A stretch of DNA of 44,263 nt from Chthonomonas sp. UBA2362 (GTDB taxonomy: Bacteria > Armatimonadota > Fimbriimonadia > Fimbriimonadales > Fimbriimonadaceae): positions 36,080 to 80,342 of the forward strand of contig DDTO01000003.1 of the NCBI GenBank assembly GCA_002344135.1, read 5' to 3'. Below are positions 1 to 7,433 of this stretch, one piece after another; the stretch's first letter is position 1; the number at the start of each line of letters is the position of its first letter. A program made the position numbers and the translations under genes. The notes under the pieces are model-generated. The model made no database searches and had not been told where the DNA came from. It saw only the letters and a list, made by a program, of their open reading frames with translations.

Positions 1-119
1 GGGGGGGGGGGGGGGAGGTGGGATCGTAAGCATATCGATATCCCCAGTATACGACAGGTCTCTCAGCATTCGGAGAGTTTTACTGCTTTTCATGCAACAA
101 GAATGAGGGCAAAGCGCAG
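1..119. other. Contig edge, no gene seen
   Basis: The window opens with fifteen G residues and then ordinary sequence up to the stop codon of the first gene. A terminal homopolymer G run is typical of an assembly or read-end artefact, so the first ~16 bases should not be trusted. I see no gene or convincing signal in the remaining ~100 bases. Confidence 0.6.
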
Positions 120-1406
120 CTATGGTGAGCCCTTCTCGCGCGAAAGCTGGACCCACACGCGGGTGATGCGCCGGCGGGCCATGTTCTCCACCCGCAGTTT
201 GCCGATCGGCACTTCGATCGTGTCGCCGAGTTTCGGCACCCTTCCGAGGCCGTTCACGAGCATGGTGGCGAGGGTGACCGTGTCCGCCTCTTCGTCCGCC
301 TCTATGCCGAGAAACTGAAGTAGTTCGTCGTAGCGTACATCTGCCCTTGCGGTGAGTTTCGATGGGGAGATCCTCTCGATCGGAGGTCGCTGGCTCTCGG
401 TCTGGTCCTCGAGTTCGCCGAAAACCTCTTCGATAATGTCCTCGAGGGTGATGAGACCGGACGTCCCGCCGTACTCGTCGACGACGATAAGAATCTGGGT
501 GTGGGCCTCGCGCATCCGGTTCACGGCTCGGCTGAGCGTGAGGTTCTCCGGGATCACCTCGACCGGTCGGAGGATCGACTCCAAAGCGAAATCTTGTTCG
601 TGGTACTTGCGCGCAACATCCTGGAGATAAACGATGCCCGCGACCTCGTCGATATCCCCTCGGCAAGCCGGCACCCGGCTATGGTTGAGCTCGCCGAGTT
701 TCTCCAGCAGGGAATCCCGGGGCGTGTCGACATCTATCCACTTGATGTCGAGGCGGTGGATCATGATGTCGGACGCGTCGAGCCGGTCCAGGCGCAGGGC
801 CTTCGTAACGACCTGAGCATGCTCCTCGTCGAAGAGTTCGGCTGAACTCGCCCGGAGCATCATGGCGAGCTCTTCCTTCGTGATATCCCCGTCGCCGCCC
901 TTGGCGGTGTCGATGCCGAAGGGCTTGAGAATGAGTTGCCCTGACTTCCCGACCAGCCACACCAGGGGCTTTAGGACTTTGACGACCACGACCAGCGGTC
1001 CGACCAATGCCAACCCCCACTTTTCGGGAGCCGCCAGAGCGAGGTACTTCGGAATGAGCTCCCCGACGATGACGAGGACGAAGGTGACGAAGATGAGGGA
1101 GAGGGCCCGGCTGACGACCGTCGGCAGCGCGGTCCCGATCAGGTCTTGCAGCCGCTCGGCTACCCACGGCTCGGTGAAAGCACCGATTCCGATGCCGAGC
1201 ATGGTGATCGCGATCTGCCAGCCCGCCACGTAACTGGGGAAGTCCTTGTAGACCCCTTGCATGAGCCGCGCGGGTCGGTTCCCGCGCTTGCCGAGCGATT
1301 CGATCCGGGTTCGGCGAGCACTCACGAACGCGTACTCCGCCGCCACGAAAAGTCCGTTTCCCACTATGAGCGCTGCGCTGACCACGAGGGCCGTCACCGG
1401 ATCCAT
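120..1406 (-). CDS. CNNM/HlyC-CorC family membrane protein
   Basis: Integral membrane protein of the CNNM/HlyC-CorC family, linked in other bacteria to magnesium or other divalent cation transport. The order of domains is visible. An N-terminal DUF21/CNNM membrane region (about residues 1-190) contains the small-residue-rich first helix ending in AAEYAFVSARRTRI and the family signature GELIPKYLALAAPE. A CBS pair follows (about 200-330, with HTQILIVVDEYGGTSGLITLEDIIEE). Last is a C-terminal CorC_HlyC domain (about 345-425). At 428 aa it is full length. The ATG at 1404-1406 lies 9 bases after a TAGAAT box, so the transcript may be leaderless. It is divergent from the next gene. Family assignment is firm; the transported ion is not known. 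Confidence 0.9.
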   Translation of the reverse strand: MDPVTALVVSAALIVGNGLFVAAEYAFVSARRTRIESLGKRGNRPARLMQGVYKDFPSYVAGWQIAITMLGIGIGAFTEPWVAERLQDLIGTALPTVVSRALSLIFVTFVLVIVGELIPKYLALAAPEKWGLALVGPLVVVVKVLKPLVWLVGKSGQLILKPFGIDTAKGGDGDITKEELAMMLRASSAELFDEEHAQVVTKALRLDRLDASDIMIHRLDIKWIDVDTPRDSLLEKLGELNHSRVPACRGDIDEVAGIVYLQDVARKYHEQDFALESILRPVEVIPENLTLSRAVNRMREAHTQILIVVDEYGGTSGLITLEDIIEEVFGELEDQTESQRPPIERISPSKLTARADVRYDELLQFLGIEADEEADTVTLATMLVNGLGRVPKLGDTIEVPIGKLRVENMARRRITRVWVQLSREKGSP

Positions 1407-1415
1407 GTGTCCGCT

Positions 1416-1421
1416 ATTCTA
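1416..1421 (-). promoter_or_regulatory. -10-like box for the CNNM gene
   Basis: TAGAAT on the minus strand ends 9 bases before the ATG at 1406. No Shine-Dalgarno sequence lies between. The spacing predicts a transcript starting at or next to the start codon. Confidence 0.4.
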
Positions 1422-1424
1422 TCC

Positions 1425-1453
1425 TTGTCCGTACGAGCGGGCATGTTCATAAT
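1425..1453 (+). promoter_or_regulatory. Candidate sigma-70 promoter
   Basis: TTGTCC (1425-1430), a 17-base spacer and CATAAT (1448-1453) precede the ATG at 1463 by 9 bases. This is a good -35/-10 pair and again predicts a leaderless or nearly leaderless mRNA, which fits the lack of a Shine-Dalgarno sequence. Confidence 0.5.
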
Positions 1454-1462
1454 GGCAGCGAC

Positions 1463-2308
1463 ATGAAGCTCGGAATCAGCATGTGGAGCTACGTACAGGC
1501 CTGGAAGGAAGGCCGAATGGACCTTGCGGGCTTCATCCGCGAAGCCGCGCGCCTCGGCGCAGACGGCGTGGAACTCCTCGATTTCTTTTACAAGGACCTC
1601 GACGCCGACCGCAAGTCGATTCAAGGGGCCCTTGCCGAAACCGGCCTGCCCTGTGGGGTCTTTTCCGTGGGCAACAACTTCGCCAAAGCGACGGAGGCGG
1701 AGCGAAACGTCGAACTGGCGAAGATCCTCTTCGGGGTGGACGAGGCGGTGCTCTACGGGGCGAAGGTGGTCCGTGTGTTTGCCGGCGATGTCGCCCCGGG
1801 GATCGAGTTCGATCAGGCCCGCGAGTGGATCGTCGAGGGGCTCTCTCACGCCTCCAAGTTCGCCGAGGCGAAGGGCGTGCGGCTTGCCCTCGAAAACCAT
1901 GGCCGCCTGGCGGGTCGCTCCGACCAGGTCCGCGGCATTATCGACGATGTGCGCCGGGCCTGCGGAAACGACGCCCTGGGCGCCAACCCGGATACCGGCA
2001 ACTTCATGCTCGTCGGGCAGCGGAGCGACGAGGCGATTCGTGATGTCGCGCAGTATGCCTACATGGTCCACTTCAAGGACTTCCGCCCGTCCGCAGAGGG
2101 TGAGGGCGGATACCAAGCCCTGGACGGAACCCGCTTCGTGGGAACTGCGATCGGAGAGGGTGACGTCCCCCTCGCGGCTTGCGTCGAGGCACTGAAGGAG
2201 GCTCGTTTCGACGGGTGGCTGAACATCGAATACGAAGGCGTCGAAGACCCCATCGAAGGGGTCCGCCGCTCCGTCGAGAACACGCGCGCCATCCTGAAGG
2301 CGGTGTAG
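1463..2308 (+). CDS. Sugar phosphate isomerase/epimerase-like TIM barrel
   Basis: A 281-residue xylose-isomerase-like TIM barrel (AP endonuclease 2 superfamily), a family that isomerises or epimerises sugars and related polyols using a divalent metal. Metal-ligand candidates sit at the ends of the expected strands: E144 (LALENHGR), D177 (NPDTGNF), H203 (MVHFKDF) and E256 (LNIEYEG). The N-terminus MKLGISMWSY is the usual first strand. Length is normal for the family. The substrate cannot be told from sequence. The next gene starts 3 bases after the stop and is probably cotranscribed. No sugar transporter or kinase is adjacent. Confidence 0.85.
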   Translation: MKLGISMWSYVQAWKEGRMDLAGFIREAARLGADGVELLDFFYKDLDADRKSIQGALAETGLPCGVFSVGNNFAKATEAERNVELAKILFGVDEAVLYGAKVVRVFAGDVAPGIEFDQAREWIVEGLSHASKFAEAKGVRLALENHGRLAGRSDQVRGIIDDVRRACGNDALGANPDTGNFMLVGQRSDEAIRDVAQYAYMVHFKDFRPSAEGEGGYQALDGTRFVGTAIGEGDVPLAACVEALKEARFDGWLNIEYEGVEDPIEGVRRSVENTRAILKAV

Positions 2309-2311
2309 CCC

Positions 2312-2956
2312 ATGATCAGCCTCATCGCCGCCCTGTGCTTTGCCCAAAGCGATCGCCTCGGTCTCTCGTGCAACGAGATTCTCTCGATGAAGCCCGAAAA
2401 GTGGATCGACTACTACTGCCAGAGGAAGACCATGGACGATCCGATCACGTCCGGGGAAGCCGCGGCGACCTATGCGGGGTGCCTCCGCGAGCGCTACAAG
2501 CCCCTTCTCGCAAAACGCCCGCAAGCCGAACGAAATCGCCTGGCGAGACTCGAGAAAGACGCGGTCGCGTTCAAGAACGCCTGCTTCGAGATTCAATACA
2601 TCCAAGGCGGAGGGGGGACGATCTTTTCGCACCTCCAGCGGTTAACGGTGATCGACGACGCGAGCCTCATGGAGGACGTCCTTCGAGGTGTCGGATCGAG
2701 GACTCTAAAGACGGATGCCGCGGTCGCAGCCGCGTGGAAGCGAGCCGACGCCTGGGTCGCTGCACGGGTGTCGCGAACGAAGCCGCTGGAGTACGAGGGT
2801 TCGGGTTTTGGCCTGGCCGATCTCAGGAAAGCCGGTCGACAAGCCGCCTCGGCGCTTGCGAGTCTCAAGGAGGATGTCTCGAAACGGCCGCTCGCCGAGC
2901 GCAGCCGGGCCGCCGAGTACGCGATCGACTGGATCGAGCCGATCGTGGGAGAATGA
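2312..2956 (+). CDS. Hypothetical secreted protein
   Basis: A 214-residue protein I do not recognise. A short hydrophobic start (MISLIAALCFAQS) looks like a minimal signal peptide, suggesting export. The mature part is charged and helical-looking, with several Cys (SCNEIL, YYCQRK, YAGCLRER, KNACFE) in the first half that could form disulfides outside the cytoplasm. It begins 3 bases after the isomerase-like gene, with no separate ribosome binding site visible, so translational coupling is likely. Codon use matches its neighbours. Confidence 0.65.
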   Translation: MISLIAALCFAQSDRLGLSCNEILSMKPEKWIDYYCQRKTMDDPITSGEAAATYAGCLRERYKPLLAKRPQAERNRLARLEKDAVAFKNACFEIQYIQGGGGTIFSHLQRLTVIDDASLMEDVLRGVGSRTLKTDAAVAAAWKRADAWVAARVSRTKPLEYEGSGFGLADLRKAGRQAASALASLKEDVSKRPLAERSRAAEYAIDWIEPIVGE

Positions 2957-3071
2957 TGATTCTGCGCCGCTCCACGATCGCATTGGGCCCGCCAATCAGC
3001 ACCTCGAGCATAGGGTCGAGGAGTGGAGCATCGTCTCAGAAGGCGGTGGAAGCGGCACGGGAAACTGACGA

Positions 3072-4010
3072 ATGCTGAACTTTCTCTCGCTTCTCTTTTC
3101 GTCCGTTCAGCTGATCATGTACCCGCATGATCTCGTCGTCGTGTCGAGTGAGCCGACGGTCGTCTCGGAGGTCGTCGAAGCGTATAGCAAACCGGATACC
3201 GCTCGTGCCACGAAGCTGATCTCGGCCAAGAAAAACCTTGCGGTCCATCGCTCCGAAGGAGTGACTGTCGTCATCGACTATGGGTCCGGACCGCTCGCAG
3301 TCGTTCGGAGCCGCAGGGACCTCATCCAGGCCTTCCTGAACGGCGACGACCCTTTGGCGAGGATCGATTTGGCATCGACTACGCCCGCCATCCGAGCGGT
3401 ACTGCAGCCCGCGGTCGAACGGGCGATTGGCTCGCGCCTGACGTCCGCTCGCGGACGAGCCGCGTTGTACATCAGGCCGGCCGTCGCCGTGACCCTCGGT
3501 GATCGCACCGTGCGCGTTTCCCTCAAGGGGGCGTCCCCGATCCGGAGCGAACAAGAGGCCTTCTTGCGCGCCGGTCCGGTCGAGCGTTCCGATCGACAGT
3601 TGTCGGCCCAAGAGCGCTCCTCAGATCCCACGTTTGCGTTCACCGTCGTCCCTTCGTCGAAGCAACGAGGGGGTCTCCTGGTGGCGGCGGCGCAGATCGT
3701 CTCGGACGTCCTCACCGCCGAGGATGAGGCATTGCGACAGATCGCCCGGGCGGCCATCGATCGCGCCTATGGCGATGCTGTGCTGTTCGGTCCCACGACA
3801 TTTGAAAAACTGGATGAGCGTCTTCGCTCTCACTGCCTTTCGGAACTGAGCCGGAACTACCGCTGGCTGGGTTTCGAAAGCGCCGATGAGGCGCGGTCCT
3901 TCTTCGAAGGTTCCGAACGCCTGGTCGTGGGCGCGGAACTTTCCCTCACCGTCTACGAGATCGGCGAGCAGAGGCGCTTCATCTCGAGCGGAGTGACCCG
4001 GTACTTTTAA
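3072..4010 (+). CDS. Hypothetical protein, 312 aa
   Basis: Not recognised. It has a hydrophobic N-terminus (MLNFLSLLFSSVQLIMYP) that may be a signal or anchor. The rest is a soluble domain with regular beta/alpha-type alternation (for example YIRPAVAVTLGDRTVRVSLKG and SERLVVGAELSLTVYEI). There are no catalytic motifs I can name. The 115-base gap before it holds no clear promoter. It is immediately followed by a copy of the dispersed hairpin repeat at 4014. Codon usage and GC are like the surrounding chromosome, which supports a real gene. Confidence 0.6.
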   Translation: MLNFLSLLFSSVQLIMYPHDLVVVSSEPTVVSEVVEAYSKPDTARATKLISAKKNLAVHRSEGVTVVIDYGSGPLAVVRSRRDLIQAFLNGDDPLARIDLASTTPAIRAVLQPAVERAIGSRLTSARGRAALYIRPAVAVTLGDRTVRVSLKGASPIRSEQEAFLRAGPVERSDRQLSAQERSSDPTFAFTVVPSSKQRGGLLVAAAQIVSDVLTAEDEALRQIARAAIDRAYGDAVLFGPTTFEKLDERLRSHCLSELSRNYRWLGFESADEARSFFEGSERLVVGAELSLTVYEIGEQRRFISSGVTRYF

Positions 4011-4013
4011 GAA

Positions 4014-4073
4014 GGTAGCCGGGGGGTGGTTCGTGCCCCCGGTCCCCGACCGTCTTCCCCTGACGCGGCGGAC
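4014..4073 (+). repeat. Dispersed intergenic hairpin repeat, copy A
   Basis: This begins GGTAGCC and contains the hairpin CCGGGGG (4019-4025) ... CCCCCGG (4036-4042) with a loop rich in TGGTTCGTG, followed by CGTCTTCCCC. The same order of elements recurs at 8773, 27535 and 27615. It lies 3' of one gene and 5' of citrate synthase. Confidence 0.75.
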
Positions 4074-4092
4074 GAAGGGAACCCGAACCGAG

Positions 4093-4098
4093 TAGAAT
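4093..4098 (+). promoter_or_regulatory. -10-like box before citrate synthase
   Basis: TAGAAT, preceded by AG, lies 32 bases before the ATG at 4131. It belongs to the recurring TAnAAT/TAAACT boxes of this window. A Shine-Dalgarno-like AGAAAGG lies between it and the start. Confidence 0.35.
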
Positions 4099-4130
4099 CA
4101 GGCGGTAATCCCCAGAAAGGCGAAACGATC

Positions 4131-5276
4131 ATGAGTGCAACCGCTTACCCCAACTACAGCCCCGGCCTCGAAGGCGTTATCGGCGGCATCACCACGATTT
4201 CCGAGATCGATTCCGACCGCAGCAGCCTCGTCTACCGCGGCATCGACGTTCACGACCTCGCCGAGAAGGGCAGCTTCGAGGAGACCGCCTACCTGCTGCT
4301 CTACGGCAAGCTCCCTAACGCGGCCGAGCTCGAGAACTTCAAAGAGATCCTCGCCAACGAGCGCGAGGTGCCTGCAGAGATCTACACGGTCCTCAAGCAG
4401 CTTCCCAAGCAGACCCACCCGATGGACGCACTGCGCACGGCCTATTCGGCGCTTGCCGGATTCGACCCCGACTACACCACCGTCAGTACCGACCACGACG
4501 CCAACGTCCGCAAGGCGGTGCGCATCGTCGCCAAGGCGGGCACCCTGGTCGCGAACGGGCACCGCATCCGCCAGGGCCAAGAGCCGATCGCCCCGCGCAA
4601 GGACCTTAGCATCGCGGGCAGCTTCCTCTACATCATGAACGGCGGCACGGAGGCCGACGAGTTCACGACCAAGGTCATGGACGCCTCGCTGACCCTCTAT
4701 GCCGAGCACGGCTACAACGCCTCGACCTTCGCCTGCCGGGTGACCGTCGCGACGCTCAGCGACCTTTATAGCGGCGTGGTGACCGGCATCGGCACCCTCA
4801 AGGGCCCCCTCCACGGCGGCGCCAACGAGGAAGCGATGTATATGCTCCAGGAGATCGCGACGCCCGAGAACGCCGAGGCCTGGATTCGCGACGCCCTGGC
4901 CAACAAGAAGAAGATCATGGGCTTCGGCCACCGCGAGTACAAGAAGGGCGACAGTCGCGCCATGTATCTCACGCAGGTAGCCAAGGAAATCGGCCGCCGC
5001 ATGGGCAACACCAAGTGGGGCGACATCGCCGACACCCTCGAGCGGGTGATGCTGGAGGAGAAGAACCTCTATCCGAACGTGGACTTCCCTGCGGCTTACG
5101 CCTACTTCCTGCTCGGTATCCCGATCGACCTCTACACTCCGATCTTCGTGATCGCCCGCACCACCGGTTGGGCCGCGCACGCCATCGAGCAGCTCGACAA
5201 CAACCGGCTGATCCGCCCGAAGTGCATCTACGAGGGCCCGCACAACGTGCCCTTCATTCCCATCGTAGAGCGGTGA
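4131..5276 (+). CDS. gltA: Citrate synthase
   Basis: Cytosolic enzyme condensing acetyl-CoA with oxaloacetate to citrate, the entry to the TCA cycle. The 381-residue length fits the short bacterial type (CitZ-like, hexamer/dimer class). Active-site residues are visible: H193 in EHGYNASTF, H228 in GPLHGGANEEA, H267 in GFGHREYKKGDSRA and D318 in NLYPNVDFP. The ATG at 4131 was chosen because it follows an AAAGG ribosome binding site and matches the family N-terminus (PGLEGVIGGITTIS). An upstream in-frame extension is not supported. It is monocistronic, with a strong hairpin 20 bases after the stop. A close 2-methylcitrate synthase activity cannot be excluded by sequence. Confidence 0.95.
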   Translation: MSATAYPNYSPGLEGVIGGITTISEIDSDRSSLVYRGIDVHDLAEKGSFEETAYLLLYGKLPNAAELENFKEILANEREVPAEIYTVLKQLPKQTHPMDALRTAYSALAGFDPDYTTVSTDHDANVRKAVRIVAKAGTLVANGHRIRQGQEPIAPRKDLSIAGSFLYIMNGGTEADEFTTKVMDASLTLYAEHGYNASTFACRVTVATLSDLYSGVVTGIGTLKGPLHGGANEEAMYMLQEIATPENAEAWIRDALANKKKIMGFGHREYKKGDSRAMYLTQVAKEIGRRMGNTKWGDIADTLERVMLEEKNLYPNVDFPAAYAYFLLGIPIDLYTPIFVIARTTGWAAHAIEQLDNNRLIRPKCIYEGPHNVPFIPIVER

Positions 5277-5296
5277 GCGGGCGAGCTCGAACAGGC

Positions 5297-5324
5297 GGAC
5301 TGCTGCCCAAACGGGCAGCAGTCC
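5297..5324 (+). terminator. Strong hairpin after citrate synthase
   Basis: A perfect 12-bp stem (GGACTGCTGCCC / GGGCAGCAGTCC) with an AAAC loop. There is no clear U tract, so it may act as a weak intrinsic terminator or an mRNA 3' end stabiliser. It separates convergent genes. Confidence 0.65.
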
Positions 5325-5333
5325 TCTGCGTCA

Positions 5334-6212
5334 TCAGGGGAACAGCGACGACATCTTCATCGCTCGAGCCGGGCCGCTCGTTTCATTCTTTACGTCGATC
5401 CGGACGTCCCTGCGGAAGTCGAAACGGTTGTAGAGGTGGGCGATCCCGTTGGTCAGGTCGAACACGACCGAATACTGTGTGCCGGGCACTTTCTTTTCCA
5501 GCGAGTCTCGCGTGGGCGCGCGCCCTACCGAAGCGATAGCATCTCGGGCAAAGGGCACCGTCAACTTGTCGTATGCGGAAAGAACCGTGTCCAGCTTCTT
5601 GTAGCGTGGGCACGTCACGTCTTTAGTTGCCGACTTGCGGAAGTTCGTGATGACCTGATACTTCCCGTTTCCGGGAAGGATCGCGTTCCCAGCCTCGATC
5701 ACTGCGGAGTTGCCCAGGCGGTCGCCCAGCAAAATCTGACCCTGGGGCAATCCGACGTCGTACCGAGCGATCACCTCGAGGGCTTCTTTCACGGTCGCGC
5801 AGTGTCGGAGTACATAGTCGGCAAAGAAACCGTCGAACTTCGGCTTGCCGTTCGTTGTTTTCACGGCGTCCGTCGCCGCGCCGCCGAAGAACAGCCCGGC
5901 ATCGTTCATGCCTGCTTGAGGGAATCCGTAGGCGTCGCTCGGTTCGATGTTGATCACTCCGCCCTCGGGTAACTCCTTTCCTTTCCTCGTGCGTCGGATT
6001 CCTCCCTCCGGATACTCGCCTTTGCCGAATCCGAAGTAAACGACGCCGTGGGTGGTCGCCGTCTTAGGCACGAACCAGACCTGCGTGTTCGGATCGATCC
6101 AGTCCTCGCTATCTCCGGCGAGCGCGAGTCGGCCATCGTAGACGTAGAAAACCGAGCACGGCACCGCGCTCGCGGTCATCGCGGCGGTGGCGAGCAAGGC
6201 TATTGTTCGCAT
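5334..6212 (-). CDS. Exported Ntn-hydrolase (linear amide C-N hydrolase-like)
   Basis: A 292-residue protein with a signal peptide (MRTIALLATAAMTASAVP) directly followed by Cys19. A Cys exposed by processing at this point is the expected N-terminal nucleophile of the choloylglycine hydrolase/acyl-CoA:6-APA acyltransferase-like Ntn hydrolases. The early AGDSEDW resembles the conserved R/N-D region of that superfamily. Later segments (MNDAGLFFGGAATD, GDRLGNSAVIEAGN, VITNFRKS, YSVVFDLTNG) follow the expected alpha-beta-beta-alpha order. It likely cleaves a small amide outside the cytoplasm; the substrate is unknown. C19 could instead be lipidated, but no good lipobox precedes it. It is monocistronic and convergent with citrate synthase. 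Confidence 0.7.
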   Translation of the reverse strand: MRTIALLATAAMTASAVPCSVFYVYDGRLALAGDSEDWIDPNTQVWFVPKTATTHGVVYFGFGKGEYPEGGIRRTRKGKELPEGGVINIEPSDAYGFPQAGMNDAGLFFGGAATDAVKTTNGKPKFDGFFADYVLRHCATVKEALEVIARYDVGLPQGQILLGDRLGNSAVIEAGNAILPGNGKYQVITNFRKSATKDVTCPRYKKLDTVLSAYDKLTVPFARDAIASVGRAPTRDSLEKKVPGTQYSVVFDLTNGIAHLYNRFDFRRDVRIDVKNETSGPARAMKMSSLFP

Positions 6213-6260
6213 GGCATATATTCTAGCGGAAGAGCCGCCGACGGAAAGCCCGCCGTTCGA

Positions 6261-6962
6261 TCACTCTCGCGGCCGCGTGGTGAGGCGCTCGATGCGCTTC
6301 TCGTACTTCGCGCCTTGGATGATCCGGTCAATGTAAATGCTCGGCGTGTGAATGTGGTCCGGATCCAACTGGCCAATCTCGACCAGTTCCTCGACCTCGG
6401 CCACGCAAACCTTGCCCGCCGAGGCCATCATCGGGTTGAAGTTCTGGGCGGTTTGCCGGTACATCAGGTTGCCGCTGCGGTCGCCCCTCCAGGCCTTCAC
6501 GATGCTGAGGTCGGCCCGGAGAGCGGTCTCCATGACGTACCACTCGCCTCCGAACTCGCGAGTTTCCTTTCCCTCCGCGACCACGGTCCCATAGCCGGTA
6601 CGAGTGAAGAACGCGGGAATGCCGGCGCCGCCCGCTCGGCATCGCTCGGCGAGCGTGCCCTGGGGGTTGAACTCGAGTTCGAGTTCGCCGGCCAAGAACT
6701 GTCTCTCGAACTCGGCGTTCTCGCCGACGTACGACGAAATCATCTTGCGGATCTGCCGCGTTTGCAGGAGCGGGCCCATGCCGAAGTCGTCGACGCCGCA
6801 GTTGTTGCTGATGACGGTCAAGTCCTTGACACCGGAATCGCGCAGCGCGAAAATGAGGTTCTCCGGGATGCCGCACAGGCCGAAGCCGCCCGACATAAGG
6901 GTCATACCGTCGAAGAGGAGCCCGTCGAGGGCACTTTTGGCATCGGAGTAGACCTTGTTCAT
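6261..6962 (-). CDS. scoA: 3-oxoacid CoA-transferase subunit A
   Basis: Alpha subunit of a succinyl-CoA:3-oxoacid (acetoacetate) CoA-transferase, which moves CoA between acyl groups in ketone-body or short-chain acid use. At 233 aa it is full length. It shows the CoA-binding glycine motif (MSGGFGLCGIPENLI), the NNCGVDDFG segment and the LMYRQTAQNFNPMMA signature. The catalytic glutamate is on subunit B, which is not in this window: the downstream gene is the Ntn hydrolase. The enzyme therefore needs a partner encoded elsewhere. A TAACAT box lies 10 bases upstream of the ATG. Divergent from gcvH. Confidence 0.9.
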   Translation of the reverse strand: MNKVYSDAKSALDGLLFDGMTLMSGGFGLCGIPENLIFALRDSGVKDLTVISNNCGVDDFGMGPLLQTRQIRKMISSYVGENAEFERQFLAGELELEFNPQGTLAERCRAGGAGIPAFFTRTGYGTVVAEGKETREFGGEWYVMETALRADLSIVKAWRGDRSGNLMYRQTAQNFNPMMASAGKVCVAEVEELVEIGQLDPDHIHTPSIYIDRIIQGAKYEKRIERLTTRPRE

Positions 6963-7024
6963 CTCGGCTACGATGTTACCGCCGGTCGAACGGGTCCGTC
7001 ACGCGGGCGGAGCGGACGCTCCGG

Positions 7025-7030
7025 TAAACT
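7025..7030 (+). promoter_or_regulatory. -10-like box before gcvH
   Basis: TAAACT within GGTAAACT, 16 bases before the GTG start of gcvH. The same GGTAAACT string appears before tig (15734) and a near copy before the sugar-binding protein (29516). Confidence 0.4.
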
Positions 7031-7046
7031 CGCCCTCGAGGCAATA

Positions 7047-7427
7047 GTGAAGGTTCCCAGCGATCTCTTGTATTCGAAGTCCCATGAATGGGTGCGCATC
7101 GAAGGCGACACCGCGACGGTCGGCATCACCGACTATGCGCAGTCCGAGCTCGGCGACATCGTCCTCGTCGACCTGCCGGAGGCAGGCCGGGTCGTGGGGC
7201 TGGACGAGTCGTTCGCCACGATCGAGAGCGTCAAGTCGGTGTCCGACATCTACGCGCCTCTCGCCGGAGAGATCACGGCGACCAACGAAACGCTCGGCAC
7301 TCAGTCGGAACTCGTCAACGCGGACCCCTACGGCTCGGGATGGCTCGTGAAGATTCGCCTCGCCGATCCGTCGCAGGCAGGTTCGCTCCTGACGCCCGAC
7401 GCCTATACGGCGGTCCTAGAAAGCTAA
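7047..7427 (+). CDS. gcvH: Glycine cleavage system H protein
   Basis: A 126-residue lipoyl carrier protein that shuttles the aminomethyl group between the P, T and L proteins of the glycine cleavage system. The lipoylation lysine is K63 in ESVKSVSDIYAP. The C-terminal DPYGSGWLVKI is also typical. The GTG at 7047 is chosen: it gives the family N-terminus VPSDLLYSKSHEWV and follows GAGG by 7 bases. The much longer upstream reading frame is antisense to scoA and not real. gcvPA follows after 6 bases, so the two are an operon. gcvT is not nearby. Confidence 0.93.
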   Translation: MKVPSDLLYSKSHEWVRIEGDTATVGITDYAQSELGDIVLVDLPEAGRVVGLDESFATIESVKSVSDIYAPLAGEITATNETLGTQSELVNADPYGSGWLVKIRLADPSQAGSLLTPDAYTAVLES

Positions 7428-7433
7428 AGGCCC

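Noticed and set aside
1394..2632. 412-aa open frame on the minus strand
   Set aside because: It is antisense to the TIM-barrel isomerase-like gene, which has family motifs. The frame is a by-product of high GC codon bias.
4098..5243. 381-aa open frame opposite citrate synthase
   Set aside because: Low-complexity Ala/Val/Leu/Asp-rich composition and no motif; the plus strand is clearly citrate synthase.
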